From Sphaerisporangium dianthi (GTDB lineage: Bacteria; Actinomycetota; Actinomycetes; Streptosporangiales; Streptosporangiaceae): DNA of 64,000 nucleotides. Below are positions 27,063-35,446 of this stretch, one piece after another (the first letter of the stretch is position 1; each line of letters starts with the position of its first letter). The position numbers and the translations under genes were made by a program. Under the pieces are notes generated by a model. The model saw only the letters and a program-made list of their open reading frames with translations. It did no database searches and was not told the DNA's origin. Where the stretch lies: the NCBI RefSeq assembly GCF_042654065.1, contig NZ_JBHSFP010000032.1, forward strand, positions 42,689 through 106,688, read 5' to 3'.

Positions 27063-29140
27063 CGGGGGAAACGGTGCCGGAGACGCTGGACAGACTGGGG
27101 CCTTACCGGCTCCTCCGCCGGCTCGGCGAAGGCGGCATGGGCGTGGTCCACCTCGGTCTCGACGAGGAGGGCAGGCAGGTCGCCGTCAAGGTGCTGCACC
27201 CGCACGTCGCGGCCGACCTCAAGGCGCGCGACCGGCTCACGCGCGAGGTCGAGACGATGCGCCGGGTGCGCAGCCCGCGCGTCGCCGAGGTCCTCGACGC
27301 CGAGCTCACCGGCGCGACGCCGTACATCGTCACGCGCTTCGCCCCGGGGCGGACGCTGGAGGAGACCGTCCTGACCGACGGCCCGCTGCCGGAGCGCGAG
27401 GTGGTGCGGCTGGCGCGCGGCCTGTCGGAGGCGCTGATCGCCATCCACGCCGGCGATGTCATCCACCGCGACTTCAAGCCGGCCAACGTCATGCTGGTCG
27501 GCGGCGATCCGCTGGTCATCGACTTCGGCATCGCCCACCTGGTCAACGCCACCAGGCTGACCCAGACCGGCATGTTCGTCGGCACCCCCGGATACCTCGC
27601 GCCCGAGATCATCAGGGATGACGAGATCACCCAGGCGGCCGACGTGCACGCCCTGGCCGCCACCGTCTTCTTCGGCGCGACCGGCAAGCCGCCGTTCGGC
27701 ACGGGCACCTTCGAGTCGGTCTGCTACAACATCATGGAGGGCCGGGCCAACATCGACCTGGCGCCGCCGTGGCTGCGCGGCTGGCTGCGCGCCGCCTTCG
27801 CGGTGAACGCCGCCGAGCGGCCGAACGCCCAGCGCCTGCTGGCGATGGCGAGGTCGCTCGACCCGAACATGACGGCCCTGCAGGAGTCCGCCGCGCCCCC
27901 GGGCCACACCAGGCGGCTGGACGGTGCGCAGGTCAACGGCCGGATGCCCGACGGCACCCGCGTCCTCGGCGGCGAGCCCGCCGGAGGGGCCGCCCCGGAC
28001 GCCACCCACGTGCTGAACGGCGGCGACGGCACCTCGATTCTCGGCGCCGCGGGCCGCGAGGACGGCCTCGCGCCGACCAAGCGCACCAAGCCGGCCTCCG
28101 AGGACAGCTACTCCGACCTGCTGCCCCCCGTCCGGTACGCCGCCGCGCCCGAGCGTGAACGCAGGCGCGGCCGCGCGGACGCGCCGCCGCCCGCCGCGCC
28201 GGGCGCGTACGCGCCGCCTCCGCCGGGATACACTCCCCCGCCCCCGCCGGGATACGCTCCCGCGCCCTACGCCCCGCCCGGCGAGTACGCGCCGGTGCCC
28301 TATCCCGACCAGCGGGTGGCCGGACCGCCCCCGCCCGCCTATCCGGCGCCCACCCGCGGCGGCGTGCCGCCCGCGGCCCAGCCGCCGCGGGCGTACCCGC
28401 CGGCCCAGGGTCCGGACCCCTACGCCCCCGCGGCCGGGGCCCGCGGCCCCGAGCGGCGTCCCGAGCCCGACCGTCCGCGCTACCGCGCCGGTCATCCCGT
28501 GCTCGCCGCACTGCTCCTGGCCGTCGGCGTGGCGAGCGCGCGCCTGCTGCCCGTCCTGATGTGCGTCCTCATGGTCGTCGTGGTGCTGTGCCTGCGCGTC
28601 GGCGAGCACCTCTGGAGCGACCTGGCCCAGCGGCGGTCCATCCGGGGCAACAGCGCCAGCGACCCGCTGCTCGCCGTGCTCGGCACCCCCTGGGCGCTGA
28701 TCCGCGCCACCCTGACGACGGTGCTGGTCACGCCGTTGGCGGCGATGTTCGCCCTGTGCGTCTGGGGCGGCCTGCACTTCGCCGGCGGCATGGGCACCGA
28801 CCTCGCCGCCTCGTACGGGGCCTCGGCGTTCGTCGTCGGCCTGTTCCTGCTGCCCGGCGGCGGCGCGCCCCGCAAGGCCGTGGCCCGCACGCTGACCGCG
28901 GTCATCCGCAGCCCGGGCGCGGGCATGATCGCGACGATCATCGTGGGCACGCTGGCGTTCTTCACCGTGGTGACCGCGATGTCGGCCGTCCCGTCGTGGG
29001 TCCCCTGGCAGCCCCCCTCGCACGCGATCGACGCGCTCAGCGCGCAGGCCAGGAGCAGCGCGACCGGCCTCATCGGCGGCCTGGTCGAAGACCTGCTGAA
29101 GAACCTCGGCCTGGGTTTCCTGGCCTTCTGGGGCAGGTGA
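27059..29140 (+). CDS. Ser/Thr protein kinase (PknB-like), second of three
   Basis: A 693-residue kinase closely similar to its neighbours in the catalytic part. It has GEGGMG, Lys44, a catalytic loop that reads HRDFKPAN (Asp138) where most family members have HRDLKPEN, and DFG (155-157). A Pro/Tyr-rich linker (about 380-480) includes PPPPGY-type repeats. Residues 481-645 hold four hydrophobic segments and an unusual membrane domain shared in layout with the first kinase. ATG 27059 overlaps the upstream stop (ATGA), so the two are translationally coupled. Signals sensed and targets phosphorylated are unknown. Confidence 0.92.
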   Translation: MTGETVPETLDRLGPYRLLRRLGEGGMGVVHLGLDEEGRQVAVKVLHPHVAADLKARDRLTREVETMRRVRSPRVAEVLDAELTGATPYIVTRFAPGRTLEETVLTDGPLPEREVVRLARGLSEALIAIHAGDVIHRDFKPANVMLVGGDPLVIDFGIAHLVNATRLTQTGMFVGTPGYLAPEIIRDDEITQAADVHALAATVFFGATGKPPFGTGTFESVCYNIMEGRANIDLAPPWLRGWLRAAFAVNAAERPNAQRLLAMARSLDPNMTALQESAAPPGHTRRLDGAQVNGRMPDGTRVLGGEPAGGAAPDATHVLNGGDGTSILGAAGREDGLAPTKRTKPASEDSYSDLLPPVRYAAAPERERRRGRADAPPPAAPGAYAPPPPGYTPPPPPGYAPAPYAPPGEYAPVPYPDQRVAGPPPPAYPAPTRGGVPPAAQPPRAYPPAQGPDPYAPAAGARGPERRPEPDRPRYRAGHPVLAALLLAVGVASARLLPVLMCVLMVVVVLCLRVGEHLWSDLAQRRSIRGNSASDPLLAVLGTPWALIRATLTTVLVTPLAAMFALCVWGGLHFAGGMGTDLAASYGASAFVVGLFLLPGGGAPRKAVARTLTAVIRSPGAGMIATIIVGTLAFFTVVTAMSAVPSWVPWQPPSHAIDALSAQARSSATGLIGGLVEDLLKNLGLGFLAFWGR

Positions 29141-29179
29141 CCGCACCGAGGCAGGCGACGGGGGGCCGGAAGGAGTGAC

Positions 29180-30394
29180 ATGAGCACCGCCGATCGGCTC
29201 GGGCCGTACCACCTGCTGTCGCGGCTCGGCGCGGGCGGTTTCGGCGAGGTCCACCTGGCGCTGGACCCCGAGGGCCGCACGGTGGCGGTCAAGGTGCTCC
29301 ATCCGCACGTGGCGGCCGACGGGGCGGCGCTCGCCCGGCTGGCCCGCGAGGTCGAGACCATGCGCCGGGTGCGCGGGCCTCACCTGGCCGAGGTTCTCGA
29401 CGCCGAGCTCACCGGTCCGCGCCCCTTCCTGGTCACCCGGTACGTCCAGGGGCGGTCGCTCGGCGCGGTGCTGGCCGAGGGCGGGCCGCTGCGCGGCGAG
29501 GAGCTCACGCGGCTGGCGGGCGGGCTGGCCGAGGCTCTGGCGGCCATTCACGCGGCCGGCGTCGTGCACCGCGATCTGAAACCGGCGAACGTCATCCTGG
29601 CCGACGGCGAGCCGCACGTGATCGACTTCGGCATCGCCTGCGCGCTGGACTCGCCGTCGGTCACGGCCCCGGGCGCGGTGCTCGGCACCCCCGGCTACCT
29701 CGCGCCGGAGGTCCTTTCCGGCGGAGAGGCGAGCCCCGCGGCGGACGTGTTCGCCTGGGGCGCCACCGTCGCCTACGCCGCCTCCGGGCGCCAGCCGTAC
29801 GGGACGGGGCCGCCGCCCGCGGTGGCCTACCGCGTCGTGCACCACGACCCCGACCTCGACGAGGCGCCGGCCTGGCTGGCGCCGCTGCTGCGGGAGTCCT
29901 TGGCGCGCGATCCCGCGGCCCGTCCGACGGCCGCCGAGCTGTGCGTCAGGCTGGGGGTCGCGGCCCCGCCGCCGGTGCCCGCCGAACGGCGCCGCCGCCC
30001 GGCGGCCCCTGAGCCTCCCACCCAGGAGTGGCGGCCGCAGAGCCGCGAGACGGCAGGCCAGGAGGTGGACGCGCGTGCGCGCCACCGGGACAAGGTGCGC
30101 CGCCGCTGGGTCGTGGGGTCGGGCGTGGTCTCGGGCCTGGTCGCCGCGGCGGCCCACCAGTACGTTCCCGAGATGTCGCTGCTGGTCCTTTCGGCCTACG
30201 GCGTCGGCGTGCTGGTGGACGCGGGCGCCGGCGTGATGGCCGGAGCGCGGAGGCGCGTGGTCTTCGACCTGGTCAGCGGGGCGGGCGCCGTCGGTCTGTA
30301 CGCGGTGCTGATCGCGCTGTTCAGCCCCTTCACGCTGCTGCTGGCCCTGGTCACCGCGCTGCTCGTGCTGGTGACGGTGGCCTTCGCGGGGTGA
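29180..30394 (+). CDS. Ser/Thr protein kinase (PknB-like), third of three
   Basis: A 404-residue kinase, the shortest of the three. GAGGFG loop, Lys38, HRDLKPAN (Asp132), DFG (149-151) and GTPGYLAPE are all present, so it should be active. The linker is short (about 265-305), then a basic stretch RARHRDKVRRRW leads into three or four hydrophobic segments (310-402) that end the protein. GGAAGGAG lies four bases before the ATG, 39 bases after the second kinase. The shared DRLGPYxLLxRLG start of all three kinases points to tandem duplication followed by divergence of linker and membrane parts. Confidence 0.92.
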   Translation: MSTADRLGPYHLLSRLGAGGFGEVHLALDPEGRTVAVKVLHPHVAADGAALARLAREVETMRRVRGPHLAEVLDAELTGPRPFLVTRYVQGRSLGAVLAEGGPLRGEELTRLAGGLAEALAAIHAAGVVHRDLKPANVILADGEPHVIDFGIACALDSPSVTAPGAVLGTPGYLAPEVLSGGEASPAADVFAWGATVAYAASGRQPYGTGPPPAVAYRVVHHDPDLDEAPAWLAPLLRESLARDPAARPTAAELCVRLGVAAPPPVPAERRRRPAAPEPPTQEWRPQSRETAGQEVDARARHRDKVRRRWVVGSGVVSGLVAAAAHQYVPEMSLLVLSAYGVGVLVDAGAGVMAGARRRVVFDLVSGAGAVGLYAVLIALFSPFTLLLALVTALLVLVTVAFAG

Positions 30395-30572
30395 TCCCCA
30401 AGGGGATGCCCTTGCCCGCGCCCCGGACGCCTCGGCGCGGCTCCGGAGGCCCCGGCCCGGCCGTGGGACGCAGGGCGGGTCGGACAAGGCACTGGAATAT
30501 AGTTCGGTATGGTGGGAAGGCCACGTTGTACGGGCCCCGAAGGTCCTACGCTGCGAGTACGCCGCTAAGCTA

Positions 30573-30600
30573 CTGACGAGTAACTAATTCTAGGTACATT
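30573..30600 (+). promoter_or_regulatory. possible promoter for the leader frame and etfBA
   Basis: CTGACG (30573-30578) and TACATT (30595-30600) are separated by 16 bases in a locally AT-rich patch. Transcription from here would start very close to the GGGAGG at 30603, so the leader would be extremely short. That makes the exact element uncertain. Confidence 0.3.
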
Positions 30601-30614
30601 AAGGGAGGTAAGGG

Positions 30615-30677
30615 ATGAGCTGCCGGTACGGAGATCGTCTCTGCCCACCCGGCGTCATCGCGTCCCCGGGCGCATGA
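30615..30677 (+). CDS. possible 20-residue leader peptide upstream of etfBA
   Basis: A near-perfect ribosome site GGGAGG (30603-30608) lies six bases before ATG 30615, opening a frame of 20 residues, MSCRYGDRLCPPGVIASPGA, that ends at TGA 30675-30677. It contains two Cys. The main gene etfB starts 138 bases later and has a poorer ribosome site. The layout resembles a regulatory upstream frame, but no terminator/antiterminator pair is obvious between the two, and translation is not shown. Confidence 0.4.
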   Translation: MSCRYGDRLCPPGVIASPGA

Positions 30678-30814
30678 CAGTCTGAATGCGGCTCCGGTGC
30701 CCGTCACCGGAGCGGCGCGTACGACGTGTGCGTACCCCGCGCGCACGTGCCGATCAATCGGCGCCGGCCCAGCGATGCGGCGGCGCCTGTGACACGGGAG
30801 GTCGGCCACCGGCC

Positions 30815-31594
30815 ATGAACATCGTCGTCTGCGTGAAGCAGGTCCCCGACACGGCGACCGAGCGCAAGCTGAGTAGCAAGGACAACACGCTCGACCGTGA
30901 CGCCGCCGACGGGGTCATCAACGAGCTGTGCGAGTACGCCGTCGAAGAGGCACTCAAGATCAAGGAGGCCCACGGCGGCGAGGTGACCGTGCTCACCATG
31001 GGGCCGGCCAAGGCCACCGACACGATACGCAAGGCCCTGGCCATGGGCGCCGACAAGGCCGTCCACCTGGTCGACGACGCCCTGCACGGCTCGGACGCGC
31101 TGTCCACGTCCTACGCCCTGGCCCAGACGCTGAAGAAGATCGGTTTCGACCTGGTCATCCTCGGCTCCGAGTCCACCGACGCGCGCATGGGCGTGCTCGC
31201 CGCCATGCTGGCCGAGCGGCTCGGCACGCCCCAGCTCACCTTCGCCCGCAAGGTCGACGTCGACGGGTCCGCCATCACGATCGAGCGCGTCACCGACTAC
31301 GGCTACGACAAGGTCCAGGCCTCGCTGCCCGCCGTCGTCTCGGTGGTCGAGAAGATCAACGAGCCGCGTTACCCGTCCTTCAAGGGCATCATGGCCGCGA
31401 AGAAGAAGCCGGTGCAGACCTTCGGCGTCGCCGACGCCGAGGTCGACGCCGCCCAGGTGGGCCTCCCCGCCGCCTGGAGCGAGGTGGCGGAGTTCGCCGT
31501 CGCCCCGCCGCGCGCGGCCGGCACCATCGTCAAGGACGAGGGCGACGGCGGCTCGAAGGCCGCCGACTTCCTCGCGTCGAAGAAGTTCATCTGA
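30815..31594 (+). CDS. etfB: electron transfer flavoprotein beta subunit EtfB
   Basis: EtfB forms a heterodimer with EtfA that accepts electrons from acyl-CoA and other dehydrogenases and passes them to the quinone pool. The 259-residue protein has the family length and features: NIVVCVKQVPDT at the start, AVEEALKIKE, the AMP-binding region GSESTDARMGVLAAMLAERLG, and IERVTDYGYDKVQASLPAVVSV. ATG 30815 has GGGAGG 13 bases upstream, a loose fit. EtfA follows after ten bases in the same operon. The two-Cys leader frame at 30615 precedes it. Confidence 0.95.
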   Translation: MNIVVCVKQVPDTATERKLSSKDNTLDRDAADGVINELCEYAVEEALKIKEAHGGEVTVLTMGPAKATDTIRKALAMGADKAVHLVDDALHGSDALSTSYALAQTLKKIGFDLVILGSESTDARMGVLAAMLAERLGTPQLTFARKVDVDGSAITIERVTDYGYDKVQASLPAVVSVVEKINEPRYPSFKGIMAAKKKPVQTFGVADAEVDAAQVGLPAAWSEVAEFAVAPPRAAGTIVKDEGDGGSKAADFLASKKFI

Positions 31595-31604
31595 AGGGCG
31601 ACCG

Positions 31605-32558
31605 ATGGCTGAGATTCTGGTTCTCGTCGAGCACGTCGAGGGTGAGGTCAAGAAGGTCACCCTCGAACTGCTGACGCTCGCGCGCACGCTCGGCTCGCCC
31701 TCCGCGGTGTGGGCAGGTCCCGGCTACTCCGCCGAGGCCAAGGCGAGGCTCGCCGAGTACGGCGCCGAGAAGGTCTACCTCGCCGACGCCGCCGAGATCG
31801 CCGACCACGTCGTGGCGCCGAAGGCGCAGCTGCTCGCGCAGCTCGTCTCCTCCGCCGCTCCGGCGGGGGTCCTGGTGGCGGCGACCGCCGAGGGCAAAGA
31901 GGTCGCCGGGCGCCTGGCGATCAAGACGGACTCCGGCGTCATCACCGACGCGGTCGGCCTGGCCGAGGGCTTCGTCGCCGAGCAGTCGATCTTCGGCGGT
32001 GGCGTCAACGTCCACTCCCGGGTCACCAAGGGCACTCCGATCATCGCGGTGCGCCCGAACGCCACCGCCCCCGAGCCGTCCGCGGGAGCGGCCGCCGAGG
32101 AGCAGGTGACGGTCACGCTGTCGGACGCCGACAAGGCCGCCAAGGTCGTCGACCGCGTCAAGCAGGAGAAGGGCGCCCGCCCCGAGCTCACCGAGGCCGC
32201 CATCGTGGTCTCCGGTGGCCGCGGCGTCGGCTCGGCCGAGAACTTCGCGATCATCGAGAAGCTGGCCGACGTCCTCGGCGCCGCCGTCGGCGCCTCGCGC
32301 GCCGCCACGGACGCCGGGTGGTACCCGCACCAGTTCCAGGTGGGGCAGACCGGCAAGACGGTCGCGCCGCAGCTGTACATCGCGGCGGGCATCTCCGGGG
32401 CCATCCAGCACCGGGCCGGCATGCAGACCGCCAAGACGATCATCGCGATCAACAAGGACCCCGAGGCTCCGATCTTCGAGCTGGCCGACTTCGGCGTGGT
32501 GGGCGACCTGCACCAGATCGTCCCGCAGCTCACCGAAGAGGTGGACAAGCGGAAGTAG
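31605..32558 (+). CDS. etfA: electron transfer flavoprotein alpha subunit EtfA
   Basis: The FAD-binding partner of EtfB. Of 317 residues, the N-terminal half is an ETF-type Rossmann-like domain and the C-terminal half carries the FAD signature: VVSGGRGVGSAENF, then AAVGASRAATDAGWYPHQFQVGQTGKTVAPQLYIAAGISGAIQHRAGM. All of this is the usual EtfA pattern. It begins ten bases after etfB and ends before a strong two-sided hairpin terminator. No ETF:quinone oxidoreductase is present in the window. Confidence 0.95.
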   Translation: MAEILVLVEHVEGEVKKVTLELLTLARTLGSPSAVWAGPGYSAEAKARLAEYGAEKVYLADAAEIADHVVAPKAQLLAQLVSSAAPAGVLVAATAEGKEVAGRLAIKTDSGVITDAVGLAEGFVAEQSIFGGGVNVHSRVTKGTPIIAVRPNATAPEPSAGAAAEEQVTVTLSDADKAAKVVDRVKQEKGARPELTEAAIVVSGGRGVGSAENFAIIEKLADVLGAAVGASRAATDAGWYPHQFQVGQTGKTVAPQLYIAAGISGAIQHRAGMQTAKTIIAINKDPEAPIFELADFGVVGDLHQIVPQLTEEVDKRK

Positions 32559-32576
32559 CCCGCACGGGCTCACGAC

Positions 32577-32621
32577 GGAACGGCGCCGCACCCCGCTCGG
32601 CAGCGGGTGCGGCGCCGTTCC
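32577..32621. terminator. strong bidirectional terminator between etfA and the MFS gene
   Basis: A perfect 17-bp stem (32577-32593 with 32605-32621) continues inward as a few more pairs (CGCT with AGCG, one bulged C) around a small loop. It lies 18 bases after etfA and 20 bases after the convergent MFS stop, so it can serve both. Confidence 0.85.
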
Positions 32622-32641
32622 ACGTCCGGGACCGCTGGACG

Positions 32642-33976
32642 TCAGGCGACCAGCTCCAGCGGCTCGGCGACCGCGGGCGCGGGAACGCCCGAGGCGGCCG
32701 GGAGGCCCGCCGAGGCCGGGAGGCCCGCCGTCGCCGAGGGCCGCGCGGCGGCCCGCGGGGCCTGTGCGGCGCCCGGCGGATCGGACGCCCGCCGGGCCGC
32801 CCGAGCGTCCAGGCGGGACTCCTCGCGCGGCAGGAAACGGGCCGCCACCGCGATGAGCACGCCGAGGACCACGGCCACGCCGAGCGCGAGCCGCAGCGTC
32901 GTGGCGTGGGACACGAACCCGATCACGACGGGGCCGAGCAGCAGGCCGGCGTACCCCATGGCCCCGGTCTGGGCGATCGCCGGCCCCGGGATGGGCGTGG
33001 ACGTGCCCGCGAGCGAGAGCGCCATCGGGGACACGGTGGCGACCGTGAGGCCGATGAGCGCCATCCCGGCCACGGCGACCACGGGCGACGACGTGGTGAT
33101 CACCAGGGTGAACGTGACGGCCGTGCCGAGCCCGGAGGCCGCGATCAGGCGGCGGGTGCCGGCGAACGAGCGCAGCCGGTCACCGGTGACCCGGGCGATC
33201 AGCATGCCCGCCTCGAAGATCGGATATCCCAGCGCGGCGACCGCCTCAGGGGCGCCGATGACGTTCCGCAGGAACAGGCCGTTCCAGTCGGCGACCGCGC
33301 CCTCGACCATGAACGCGCCGAACGCGATCGCGCCGAGCAGGTACACCACGGCGGGCAGCCGCCGCGACCGGCGCGAGTCCTGGCCCGCGTGCCCCGACCC
33401 CTGCTCCGCCGCCGGGGCCCGGTCCTGCAGGAAGCCGCGGCTCAGGACGTACGCCACCGGCGCCGAGACCAGCGCGACCAGCGTGAGGTTCGCCGTGAAC
33501 GACACCCCGAGCGCGATGGCGAGCGTGCCGAGCAGGCCGGCCCCCATGGCGCCGACGCACCATCCGGCGTGCATGCCGTTCATCAGCGGCCGTCCGTAGG
33601 CCCGCTCGACGGCGGAGCCCTGGGCGTTCATCGCGACGTCGACGGCGCCGAACGCCATGCCGAACAGCACCGCGGCGACGATCAGCCAGGGCAGCGTGGC
33701 CGCGAAGGCGAGCCCGACCAGGGAGGCCGCGCAGAGAGGGGCTCCGACCCGCAGCACGGCGCGGCTGCCCGTCCGTGCCATCACGCCCCGCATGGACTGC
33801 ATGGTCACCAGTGCCCCGAGCCCCCAGGCCAGCAGGACGACGCCGACCGACGCCTCGGATATGCCGAGTTTGTCGGTCAGTGCGGGGATTCGCACGGTGA
33901 ACGTGCCGCACATGAGGCCGGCGAGGACGAAGGTGAGGATCGCCCTGGAGCGGGCCATCCTCAATTCGCGGGTCAT
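32642..33976 (-). CDS. MFS transporter (YbjJ-like)
   Basis: A 444-residue major facilitator protein with about twelve membrane segments. The segment-4/5 region MNAQGSAVERAYGRPLMNGMHAGWCVGAMGAG is typical of the YbjJ-like group, whose substrates are not known. The last 60 residues form an Ala/Pro/Gly-rich tail with short repeats (AGLPASAGLPAASG). I chose ATG 33976 because AAGGA lies seven bases upstream; a GTG directly before it is the alternative. The upstream 900 bases hold repeats but no gene, and the divergent-acting TetR gene beyond may regulate it. Convergent with etfA. Confidence 0.87.
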   Translation of the reverse strand: MTRELRMARSRAILTFVLAGLMCGTFTVRIPALTDKLGISEASVGVVLLAWGLGALVTMQSMRGVMARTGSRAVLRVGAPLCAASLVGLAFAATLPWLIVAAVLFGMAFGAVDVAMNAQGSAVERAYGRPLMNGMHAGWCVGAMGAGLLGTLAIALGVSFTANLTLVALVSAPVAYVLSRGFLQDRAPAAEQGSGHAGQDSRRSRRLPAVVYLLGAIAFGAFMVEGAVADWNGLFLRNVIGAPEAVAALGYPIFEAGMLIARVTGDRLRSFAGTRRLIAASGLGTAVTFTLVITTSSPVVAVAGMALIGLTVATVSPMALSLAGTSTPIPGPAIAQTGAMGYAGLLLGPVVIGFVSHATTLRLALGVAVVLGVLIAVAARFLPREESRLDARAARRASDPPGAAQAPRAAARPSATAGLPASAGLPAASGVPAPAVAEPLELVA

Positions 33977-34090
33977 CACAGGTTCCTTTCAAGATCTTCT
34001 TGCGCGGGTGGAGACGGTCGCGGATGGCGGCCCGGGGGGATGGCCGCACGCGACCCGGCCCGTGCGCGACGGGCGGTGTCAGGACGGAGG

Positions 34091-34210
34091 GACGGACGAG
34101 CAGAGGACGGACGAGCAGAGGACGGACGAGCAGAGGACGGACGAGCAGGGGACGGACGAGCAGGGGACGGACGAGCAGGGGACGGACGAGCAGGGGACGG
34201 ACGAGCAGGG
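34091..34210. repeat. 15-bp tandem repeat, eight copies
   Basis: Eight back-to-back units of GACGGACGAGCAG followed by AG (first three copies) or GG (last five); otherwise identical. The array lies in a gene-free stretch between the MFS and TetR genes. Its multiple-of-three period keeps several frames open, which explains the long but non-genic open frames here. The block structure (three, then five variants) shows recent copy-number expansion. Confidence 0.97.
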
Positions 34211-34211
34211 G

Positions 34212-34275
34212 GAAGGGCGGAGTGGGCGAAGGGCGGAGTGGGCGAAGGGCGGAGTGGGCGAAGGGCGGAGTGGGC
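34212..34275. repeat. 16-bp tandem repeat, four copies
   Basis: Four identical units of GAAGGGCGGAGTGGGC, directly after the 15-bp array, with a partial fifth copy (GAAGG) at 34276. The period is not a multiple of three, which argues against coding. The two adjacent arrays are unrelated in sequence. Confidence 0.96.
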
Positions 34276-34556
34276 GAAGGCGGGCGCGCGGCGGCCGGCG
34301 CTGGGGCACGCTCGGGGGAGCCCCGCGTCGCACCTGGGGGGAGAGCTCCGCGTCACGCCTGGTGGCGGACGTCCCGCGCAGGCTCGGCGCGACGTCCACG
34401 GCGGCCCGGACGCCGTCCGGCGGGAGCCGCAAGGCCGCGTCCGAGGCGAACCGCCCGGGGCCCCACGGCATTCCCGGCCAGAAGCGGCAGGGCACACCGA
34501 AAGGGATGCGGGAGGATCACCGGATCACCGTGGACGAGGCGACGACCGCCGCCGCC

Positions 34557-34760
34557 CGATCACTAGAGCGCACCGTGGACACGCGAATGACCGATCACCG
34601 CAGCACCCCATCGAGACGCGAACGACCGGTCACCAGAGCGCACCATGGAGACGCGAACGACCGATCGCCAGGCATACCGACGGGCACGGGAACGCACTGG
34701 CCGCGCGATCCTCAGAGCACGTCGTCGGCAGACGCGCGATCACCAGGGCGCACCGTCGGC
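34557..34760. repeat. degenerate ~43-bp direct repeats
   Basis: Copies start near 34557 and 34627 and match at 37 of 43 positions (core AGAGCGCACC, then ACGCGAA and GACCGATC). Weaker copies start near 34705 and 34737, and part of the unit recurs near 34609. Spacing is irregular (about 32-78 bases). I see no gene in this region. The units could be binding sites or decayed minisatellite copies. Confidence 0.6.
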
Positions 34761-34894
34761 GGGGGAGCGACTCCCGGGCACGATGGACGCCCGGGGCGTG
34801 CGGGGCCGCGCTGAGAGCCCTCTCCGGGGTTCAGCCGGAAAGGGCGCTCATAATGTGACGGGCGCCGGGACGGGGTGACGAGGGCGTTGAGCGG

Positions 34895-35404
34895 TCATGG
34901 GTTCGGCAGGAGGGCCAGGAGGCGCCGGTGCAGCTCCTCGAACTGCGCCTCGCCGTAGATGCCCGGGTCGTGGGTCGCCACGTCCCACAGGCCCTCGCAG
35001 GCGAGCCGGATGATCTGCGCAGCCATCGGGTCGGGCTCGGACTCCATGCCCTCGCGATGCCAGCGGGCCATCGCCTCGCGCAGCGGCGCGAGAAGCAGAG
35101 GGTCCCCGGCCGCGCCGGTGACCACGGCCCAGCGTCTCAGCCGTCCGCTGCGGACGGCCGCCATGGTGGCCGCGAGATAGGCGCGGGTGTAGGAGCCCTC
35201 GCCCTGGGCCTCGACCAGCTCGTCGAAGTCGGCGATCAGGCGTTCGATGAGGCCCTTGATCAGTGCCTCTTTGGTGGCGAAGTGGTAGAGAAGACCGCCT
35301 TTGCTCACGCCGGCCCGCTCTGCGACGGCCGACAGCGTGAGGCATGCGGCCCCCTGGTCGGCCAGCAGCTCTTCCGCCGCGTTCAAAAGCTCGTCTTTCC
35401 TCAC
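34895..35404 (-). CDS. TetR family transcriptional regulator
   Basis: A 169-residue repressor with the TetR helix-turn-helix: LSAVAERAGVSKGGLLYHFATKEALIKGL at about residues 24-52. The C-terminal ligand domain is of the short type with a WDVATHDPGIYGE end. The start is GTG 35404; a promoter TTGAGA-N18-TATAGT ends seven bases before it, so the transcript probably has no leader and begins at or next to the GTG. A TACCG-N6-CGGTA dyad overlaps that promoter, so autorepression is likely. Possible targets are the cysteine desulfurase (divergent, 59 bases away) or the MFS gene beyond the repeats. Confidence 0.9.
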   Translation of the reverse strand: MRKDELLNAAEELLADQGAACLTLSAVAERAGVSKGGLLYHFATKEALIKGLIERLIADFDELVEAQGEGSYTRAYLAATMAAVRSGRLRRWAVVTGAAGDPLLLAPLREAMARWHREGMESEPDPMAAQIIRLACEGLWDVATHDPGIYGEAQFEELHRRLLALLPNP

Positions 35405-35411
35405 GACCGCA

Positions 35412-35441
35412 ACTATACCGGCTGGACGGTACAGCTCTCAA
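35412..35441 (-). promoter_or_regulatory. promoter of the TetR gene
   Basis: On the minus strand TTGAGA (35441-35436) and TATAGT (35417-35412) are 18 bases apart, close to the housekeeping consensus. The expected start of transcription, about seven bases on, coincides with the GTG at 35404, implying a leaderless message. Confidence 0.6.
35416..35431. promoter_or_regulatory. TACCG-N6-CGGTA dyad, candidate TetR operator
   Basis: The arms are perfect and extend imperfectly (TATACCG against CGGTACA). The dyad overlaps the -10 and spacer of the TetR promoter and lies 33 bases upstream of the cysteine desulfurase ATG, so a bound repressor could affect both genes. Confidence 0.5.
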
Positions 35442-35446
35442 ACTAG

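Noticed and set aside
26954..30487. A 1177-codon minus-strand frame across the three kinases
   Set aside because: It crosses three real kinase genes and their junctions, and its translation is Arg/Gly/His-rich without any domain.
34091..34275. CRISPR array
   Set aside because: Units are contiguous with no spacers and there are no cas genes nearby.
33657..34814. Open frames through the 15-bp array
   Set aside because: They stay open because the period is a multiple of three; other frames and the opposite strand are open too, and there is no ribosome site or conserved sequence.
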